A stretch of 64,000 bases of DNA from Candidatus Saccharibacteria bacterium UBA1944 (lineage in GTDB: Bacteria; Patescibacteriota; Saccharimonadia; Saccharimonadales; Saccharimonadaceae), in assembly GCA_002336935.1 (NCBI GenBank), contig DDEW01000008.1, forward strand, positions 37,776 through 101,775. The letters are read 5' to 3'. The position numbers and the translations under genes are program-made. How positions within the stretch are numbered: position 1 is the first letter of the stretch; each line of letters begins with the position of its first letter. Shown piece after piece: positions 59,557 to 64,000 of this stretch. The notes under the pieces are model-generated. The model did not search any database, was not told the origin of the DNA, and was given only the letters and a program-made list of their open reading frames with translations.

Positions 59557-60489
59557 ATGAAAACATTTTGGCACAACCTTCCGCAACCATTCTTCGTCCT
59601 CGCCCCTATGGAGGCGGTTACTGACGTTGTGTTTCGCCATGTCGTATCCCAAGCCGCACGACCAGACGTATACTTTACGGAGTTCACCAATGCAACCGGC
59701 TGGTACCGGGCCGGTAACAAAGCGATTGGCGGGCGACTGGTCAAAACTGATGATGAAAGCCCAATTGTTGCGCAGCTATGGGGAAGTGATCCACAGGCTA
59801 TGGCCGCACTCAGCAAGCATTGCCGTGACCTGGGATACGATGGAATCGACCTCAATATGGGTTGCCCCGATCAGTCTGCCATAAAGGGCGGTGGTGGTGC
59901 GGCGATGATTCGTACTCCTGAGCTTGCGAGTGCGATGATAGCCGCTGCTAAAGAAAGCAGCCTACCGGTGAGCGTTAAAACGCGATTGGGCTATAGCTTT
60001 ATCGACGAATGGAAAGGCTGGCTTAGTACACTCTTACAGCAAGATATCGCGGTACTCACCATCCACCTACGCACTAAAAAAGAAATGAGTAAAGTACCCG
60101 CACATACCGAACTTATTCCTGACATCATCGCACTTCGTAATCAATTAGCGCCCAATACGCTCATTGTCATTAATGGTGATGTGCGCGACCGCGAACATGG
60201 CATGGAGTTTTTTAAGCAACATAGGGTTGATGGTGTCATGATTGGCCGCGGTATTTTTAGCAATCCTTACGCATTTAGCAACGGCAAAAAACCATCTAGG
60301 CACGAGCTTATACAACTGCTCCACACACAACTTGACTATTATGACCAGTATGCAGCGGTTACCGGTAGACCATTCGAAACACTAAAACGATTTTTCAAAA
60401 TATATATTCGCGATTTTGATGGTGCAAGTGATCTGCGCGATAAACTCATGCATTGCAAAACTACCGACGAAGTTCGCAACCTACTCTAG
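59557..60489 (+). CDS. dus: tRNA-dihydrouridine synthase
   Basis: 310 residues. This FMN enzyme reduces uridine in tRNA D-loops. LAPMEAVTDVVFR at the start, the catalytic cysteine in DLNMGCPDQSA, KGGGGAAM, SVKTRLG and VMIGRGIFSNP are the Dus landmarks. ATG 59557 is preferred to the adjoining GTG 59554 because a GATAAT box ends 8 nt before it. It overlaps the end of the convergent gene by 9 nt. Confidence 0.93.
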   Translation: MKTFWHNLPQPFFVLAPMEAVTDVVFRHVVSQAARPDVYFTEFTNATGWYRAGNKAIGGRLVKTDDESPIVAQLWGSDPQAMAALSKHCRDLGYDGIDLNMGCPDQSAIKGGGGAAMIRTPELASAMIAAAKESSLPVSVKTRLGYSFIDEWKGWLSTLLQQDIAVLTIHLRTKKEMSKVPAHTELIPDIIALRNQLAPNTLIVINGDVRDREHGMEFFKQHRVDGVMIGRGIFSNPYAFSNGKKPSRHELIQLLHTQLDYYDQYAAVTGRPFETLKRFFKIYIRDFDGASDLRDKLMHCKTTDEVRNLL

Positions 60490-61563
60490 CCCGACGTGTG
60501 ATTTATCGCTGTAAAGCCGGCCAAAAACTGGCAAATCACCACGAGTCAGGGTAGCGGCAACCGCCAAAGTGCTGCGAATCAAAAAATCAGCATAGGCTTT
60601 TTTGCGAACAACATCGGCGTCTGCATGGGGGAGTTTTTCGGCTGCGAGTTTGACCATTGCATCGGCATACATACGCCCACGCCATGTATCCACAGCAAAT
60701 ACCTGCACTTCCGGTGCGTCCTCGCCGAGCTTTTCTTGCATAAGTGCGTCGAATGCGCGCTGATCAAACGTTGTACCATCAATATCATTTGCAACAATCA
60801 AATCTTCTTCATGAGCATCGACGAGCATTTTTATGACTGCACCATGGTCTTGAATAATATCCATCGTTTGCCTACCGCCTGCATCACGAAAATACGACGG
60901 TGCTACTGGCTTCAGCGCTTCATAAAAGTCAAATACTTCATTGATTGCGACTTCGTTTTCGTCAAAAGAATCACCGTAGAGCACGCGCAGTGTTTGGGTG
61001 ATTTCTTCGCGATACTTTGCTGCGTTTGCCGTAACTTTAGGATAATTATCAATCGCACCACAACCACAGGCATCGCCCTGCGCATGATTGTCATTGTGTG
61101 CGCCAAAAGCAATGCCAAGGCTCGTCAGATCATCTGCCATTGCAATCCTATCCTGAAGTACACTTTCTGTGGCCGAGGGAAGACCTTGAATAACACGCCA
61201 CATACTCGATGCCACTGGTAGCCCTCCGCCGAATATCTTTGCCCGCCGACGAGATTTTTTGTATTCCTCAACAATCGTTTCGCCGTGGCGCTTCAAGTAA
61301 CGAAACACTTTTGCCGCTGGCCGACCGTCACCACACCCATCATCATTGGCATCTGCATCGACATCACAAAATACCTCAGGTCGTTCTTGCACGATTTCTA
61401 TAGCCACAGCAAGCGCCTGTTCGGTGAGTTCACCTGTTTTCAACTGATCTGTGGTACTAATTGCACCCTCGCCATAGCCCATTCCATTCTTTGCGACAAC
61501 AACAACCTCGCTACTGCGCATAGCATCCTTTTCCCAAGACATACGTAAGCCCTTCTCGTCCAT
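60481..61563 (-). CDS. Putative cadmium-type (CDCA-like) carbonic anhydrase
   Basis: 360 residues. DGCGDGRPAAKVF contains CxDxR, as in beta and CDCA carbonic anhydrases, and GAHNDNHAQGDACGCGAIDN supplies a His and a Cys in the expected GCGA context. Together these are plausible Cys-His-Cys metal ligands. The family call rests on remembered motif resemblance and is tentative. Several starts are possible; ATG 61563 is the first after GGAGT, and 61542 is an alternative. It lies 24 nt after atpC on the same strand. Confidence 0.5.
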   Translation of the reverse strand: MDEKGLRMSWEKDAMRSSEVVVVAKNGMGYGEGAISTTDQLKTGELTEQALAVAIEIVQERPEVFCDVDADANDDGCGDGRPAAKVFRYLKRHGETIVEEYKKSRRRAKIFGGGLPVASSMWRVIQGLPSATESVLQDRIAMADDLTSLGIAFGAHNDNHAQGDACGCGAIDNYPKVTANAAKYREEITQTLRVLYGDSFDENEVAINEVFDFYEALKPVAPSYFRDAGGRQTMDIIQDHGAVIKMLVDAHEEDLIVANDIDGTTFDQRAFDALMQEKLGEDAPEVQVFAVDTWRGRMYADAMVKLAAEKLPHADADVVRKKAYADFLIRSTLAVAATLTRGDLPVFGRLYSDKSHVGLE

Positions 61564-61587
61564 ACGATAATAATTCACTCCTTTGGT

Positions 61588-62013
61588 TTACATTCGTCGT
61601 TTGCGACGGTGCAGATCCGCGACCTTTAGACGAACCGCATGACGATCGACGAGCTGGTGTGCTTTTTCTAGTTCTACTTGATTCGTTGCCTGATCGCGTA
61701 GTTTCATTGCGCGCTCAAGTGCGGCTCTACTTTCTGATTCAACAATTTCTTCGCCACTCTCGGCGTCATCAACCAACACGCGAACCTTATTGTTCGCAAT
61801 TTCGATTACTCCACCACTAATAGCATAGTACTCTAGCTGCTCGTCGCTATGGTGCTTATCACGACGGACACTAATTACTCCTGGCTTTGCTACACTCACC
61901 AGTGCCTCGTGATCTGGAAAAATAGCGATCTCACCATCAATCGTAGGGACAATAACTTCATATACCGATTCGTTGACCTTGCTGCCTGCAAGGCTAATAA
62001 GCTCGAATTTCAT
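61588..62013 (-). CDS. atpC: ATP synthase epsilon subunit
   Basis: 141 residues. The N-terminal beta sandwich (ELISLAGSKVNESVYEVIVPTIDGEIAIFPDHEALVS region, with the typical GEIAIFPDHE) and a C-terminal two-helix domain (SRAALERAMKLRDQATNQ) are clear. It couples the gamma shaft to the catalytic head and inhibits hydrolysis. It normally follows atpD directly; here a GC-rich gene unit separates them. Confidence 0.93.
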   Translation of the reverse strand: MKFELISLAGSKVNESVYEVIVPTIDGEIAIFPDHEALVSVAKPGVISVRRDKHHSDEQLEYYAISGGVIEIANNKVRVLVDDAESGEEIVESESRAALERAMKLRDQATNQVELEKAHQLVDRHAVRLKVADLHRRKRRM

Positions 62014-62068
62014 ATGCTCTTACTATAGCAAAAAACTCGCCATTAGGCGAGGGGTATATGAGGTGAGC

Positions 62069-62097
62069 GTGGAGGGTAGCACGGAGCTACCCTCCAC
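62069..62097 (-). terminator. Hairpin after the inserted GC-rich gene
   Basis: GTGGAGGGTAGC pairs with GCTACCCTCCAC (12 bp) around a 5-nt loop. There is no T-tract on the minus strand, so termination may be partial and some transcripts could reach atpC. Confidence 0.5.
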
Positions 62098-62122
62098 TAT
62101 ATGTCGACGAGTGTTCGGGAGG

Positions 62123-62440
62123 TCACAAGGTTTGCCAGGCGAGGTGGACGTACAGGCCAACACCCAGCAACACTAGAACCGTGGCAACCGCCACGACGAT
62201 GTTGGCCACCTTTCCAGGCTTCATCTGTTCGAAGAGCAGAAAAGTGACATACACCGAGATGAGCAGGATCAGCCCAACACCTCGCCACCCGCCCAGCAGG
62301 ATCCACGCGTCCAGGCACGCCAGTGCCAGAACGGTGGGGAGCTCCCACCAGTCGTCCCGCCAGACCTTCTTGTCAATGGCGTTATCCGCTTCCAGCCCCA
62401 CCTTGCGGTAGAGCGGATCGTTATCGAAGATGCTCGGCAT
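62123..62440 (-). CDS. GC-rich small membrane protein inserted between atpD and atpC
   Basis: 105 residues: an acidic/basic N-terminus (DNDPLYRKVGLEADNAIDKK), then three hydrophobic helices at about 35-52, 54-71 and 78-100. No family was recognised; size and topology invite comparison with AtpI-like accessory proteins but no motif supports that. GGAGG 6 nt before the ATG, its own promoter, GC-ending codons. Position inside the ATP synthase operon suggests insertion of a ready-made unit. Confidence 0.65.
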   Translation of the reverse strand: MPSIFDNDPLYRKVGLEADNAIDKKVWRDDWWELPTVLALACLDAWILLGGWRGVGLILLISVYVTFLLFEQMKPGKVANIVVAVATVLVLLGVGLYVHLAWQTL

Positions 62441-62511
62441 TGCCAGCCTCCTTTCCCTAGTCGTCGATGAACAAGAAACGCCGCGATTTCTCGCGACGCC
62501 TCCATGATTAT

Positions 62512-62540
62512 ATTATAGCACTTTTTGTAATAAAAAGCAA
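62512..62540 (-). promoter_or_regulatory. Promoter of the inserted membrane-protein gene
   Basis: Minus-strand TTGCTT (62535-62540), 17 bp, TATAAT (62512-62517), with TG one base before the -10. It starts immediately after the atpD stop. Confidence 0.7.
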
Positions 62541-63914
62541 CTAATCTTTTTTCTCACTTAGCGGCCCTGGCGCCATATAGAACCAGTTTTCCGGCTTATC
62601 ATCGTACTTGCCAGCCAAGATACCTTTGACATCTTTCACCGTATCGGCCACCTTGATGTAGGCACCCTCGTTGCCGGTAAACTGTGTTGCGACGAAGAAT
62701 GGCTGTGCCAAGAACCGCTGCAGACGGCGTGCTCGTGCCACTGTCTGCTTCTGATCATCACTCAACTCTTCCATACCCAAGATTGCGATGATATCTTGCA
62801 GCTCTTTGTACTGCTGCAAGACGCGCTGCGCTTCGCGCGCAACCTGATAATGCTCTTCGCCAACCACTTCTGGGTCAAGAATTGTCGAACTACTGTCAAG
62901 TGGGTCGACAGCTGGGTAGATACCGATTTCTGTAAGTCCACGATTGAGCACAATCGTTGAATCCAGGTGGGCAAACGTCGTTGCCGGTGCTGGGTCGGTC
63001 AGGTCGTCGGCTGGCACATATACAGCTTGTACAGAGGTGATCGAACCCTTCTTGGTGCTGGTAATTCGTTCCTGTAGTGCGCCCATTTCTTGCTGCAAGT
63101 TCGGCTGGTAGCCAACGGCAGAAGGGAGGCGGCCAAGAAGCGCGGAAACTTCAGCACCTGCCTGGGTGAAGCGGAAGATGTTGTCGATAAAGAGCAACAC
63201 ATCCTTGCCGTCGTCGCGGAAGGCTTCTGCCATCGCAAGCCCACTCAGCGCTACACGCAGGCGAGCTCCAGGCGGCTCATTCATCTGGCCGAACACGAGG
63301 CTCGTTTTGTCGAGCACGCCAGCTTCTTTCATTTCATAATACAAGTCGTTGCCTTCGCGCGTGCGCTCACCAACACCAGCAAATACCGAGTTACCACTGT
63401 GGAACTTGGCAATGTTGTTAATTAGCTCTTGAATAAGCACAGTTTTGCCAACACCAGCGCCACCAAACAACCCAACCTTACCGCCCTTGGCAATAGGAGC
63501 AATAAGGTCAATGACCTTGATACCTGTTTCAAGGATTTCGGTCTTATTGGTCTGCTCACTCAGCGCAGGCGGTTCACGGTGAATACTCGCTGTTTTGCCC
63601 TTGGGCGCCGGTTTACCGTCGATTGGCTCGCCAACAACGTTGAACATACGCCCCTGCGTTTCCACGCCAACAGGAACGGTAATCGGTGCTCCCGTTGCCT
63701 CAACCACCTGGCCACGTTGTAATCCATCAGTGCTCTGCAGGGCAACCGATCGGACTGTGTGCTCATCGAGGTGCTGTGCTACTTCAAGTGTAATTGTTTT
63801 ATCATTGTGTGCTACCGTAAGGGCGTCGTAAATTGCCGGCAAACTTCCTTGTGAAAATTCGACGTCAACAACCACACCGACGATTTGGATAATTGTTCCT
63901 TGTTGTTTAGCCAT
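62541..63914 (-). CDS. atpD: ATP synthase beta subunit
   Basis: 457 residues. The catalytic subunit of F1: FGGAGVGKTVLIQEL (P-loop), GERTREGNDLY, MNEPPGARLRV and SALLGRLPSAVGYQP are hallmark segments. AAGGAG precedes the ATG, which overlaps the end of the upstream frame by 8 nt. Downstream, atpC is about 530 nt away because of an inserted unit. Confidence 0.97.
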   Translation of the reverse strand: MAKQQGTIIQIVGVVVDVEFSQGSLPAIYDALTVAHNDKTITLEVAQHLDEHTVRSVALQSTDGLQRGQVVEATGAPITVPVGVETQGRMFNVVGEPIDGKPAPKGKTASIHREPPALSEQTNKTEILETGIKVIDLIAPIAKGGKVGLFGGAGVGKTVLIQELINNIAKFHSGNSVFAGVGERTREGNDLYYEMKEAGVLDKTSLVFGQMNEPPGARLRVALSGLAMAEAFRDDGKDVLLFIDNIFRFTQAGAEVSALLGRLPSAVGYQPNLQQEMGALQERITSTKKGSITSVQAVYVPADDLTDPAPATTFAHLDSTIVLNRGLTEIGIYPAVDPLDSSSTILDPEVVGEEHYQVAREAQRVLQQYKELQDIIAILGMEELSDDQKQTVARARRLQRFLAQPFFVATQFTGNEGAYIKVADTVKDVKGILAGKYDDKPENWFYMAPGPLSEKKD

Positions 63915-64000
63915 TGTTTTCTCCTTGTTCTTTCTCGTTGTTCAGTTCACCTTCACTGGTATGGTCTATTCGTTCTTCTTCGCTGGCTCTTTTTGCCGCG
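63907..64000 (-). CDS. C-terminal tail of the gene upstream of atpD, probably atpG (partial)
   Basis: Thirty codons of an open frame enter from the right edge and stop inside the atpD start (8-nt overlap). The peptide is highly charged (AAKRASEEERIDHTSEGELN). By synteny the gene before atpD is the gamma subunit; this Glu-rich tail would be an extension beyond the usual AtpG end. Too little is visible to confirm. Confidence 0.45.
   Translation of the reverse strand, partial: AAKRASEEERIDHTSEGELNNEKEQGENNG

Noticed and set aside
1..64000. CRISPR arrays, rRNA genes, transposases or insertion sequences
   Set aside because: No regularly spaced repeats, rRNA-like sequence or transposase motifs were seen on either strand.

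Overview
The window looks like a chromosomal segment of a Candidatus Saccharibacteria (TM7, Patescibacteria/CPR) cell. This is an inference from gene content and style. Genes are short and tightly packed, many on opposite strands with overlapping ends. The code is standard, with TGA used as a stop (for example tmk at 12381-12383). Information-processing genes (L11, L1, L10, L7/L12, DnaX, DnaB, RecR, CysS, Dus) sit beside phosphoketolase plus acetate kinase, a fused trehalose synthase, type IV pilin-like proteins and an F-type ATP synthase.

Layout. 1-15 kb: the stalk genes rplK, rplA and rplJ-rplL, which usually stand together, are scattered and interleaved with cell-envelope genes, a pyrimidine deoxynucleotide block (wHTH-Nudix protein, thyA, folA, dcd, tmk) and a divergent RelA/SpoT homologue. 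15-28 kb: a fused acetyl-CoA carboxylase carboxyltransferase, tdk, dnaX-dnaB, a membrane glycosyltransferase, ybaB-recR-nrnA-cysS. 28-37 kb: ion transporters (a P2-type ATPase and a SulP transporter fused to a nucleotidyltransferase-like domain), otsAB and a nitronate monooxygenase-like protein. 37.3-45.2 kb: beside tRNA-Gln, a divergent copper-handling module (CopA with an unusual duplicated C-terminal domain, CopZ, an HMA-SafE-cupredoxin protein, YHS proteins, an ArsR-YHS regulator and two DUF305-type exported proteins). 46-55 kb: pilins, phosphoketolase-acetate kinase, an Nramp-type transporter and an RNA methyltransferase. 55-64 kb: a UvrD helicase fused to a nuclease domain, a GC-rich zinc-ribbon/tRNA unit, Dus, a possible cadmium-type carbonic anhydrase and the end of the ATP synthase operon.

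Two expression styles are visible. Many ordinary genes have a -10 box ending only 6-7 nt before the start codon, so their mRNAs should be leaderless. A second set of small, clearly GC-richer genes (6499-6978, 15317-15895, 45921-46217, 59065-59217, 62123-62440) each has its own -35/-10 promoter with exact 17-bp spacing, a leader, usually a Shine-Dalgarno site, and a hairpin behind it. One of these units splits atpD from atpC. Another carries two atypical tRNA genes. These cassettes, the SulP-nucleotidyltransferase fusion, the CopA C-terminal repeats, the structured RNA built on a duplicated tRNA-Pro 5' half, and the L10 leader are the most novel items.

All calls come from reading the sequence. 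No searches or structure predictions were run.
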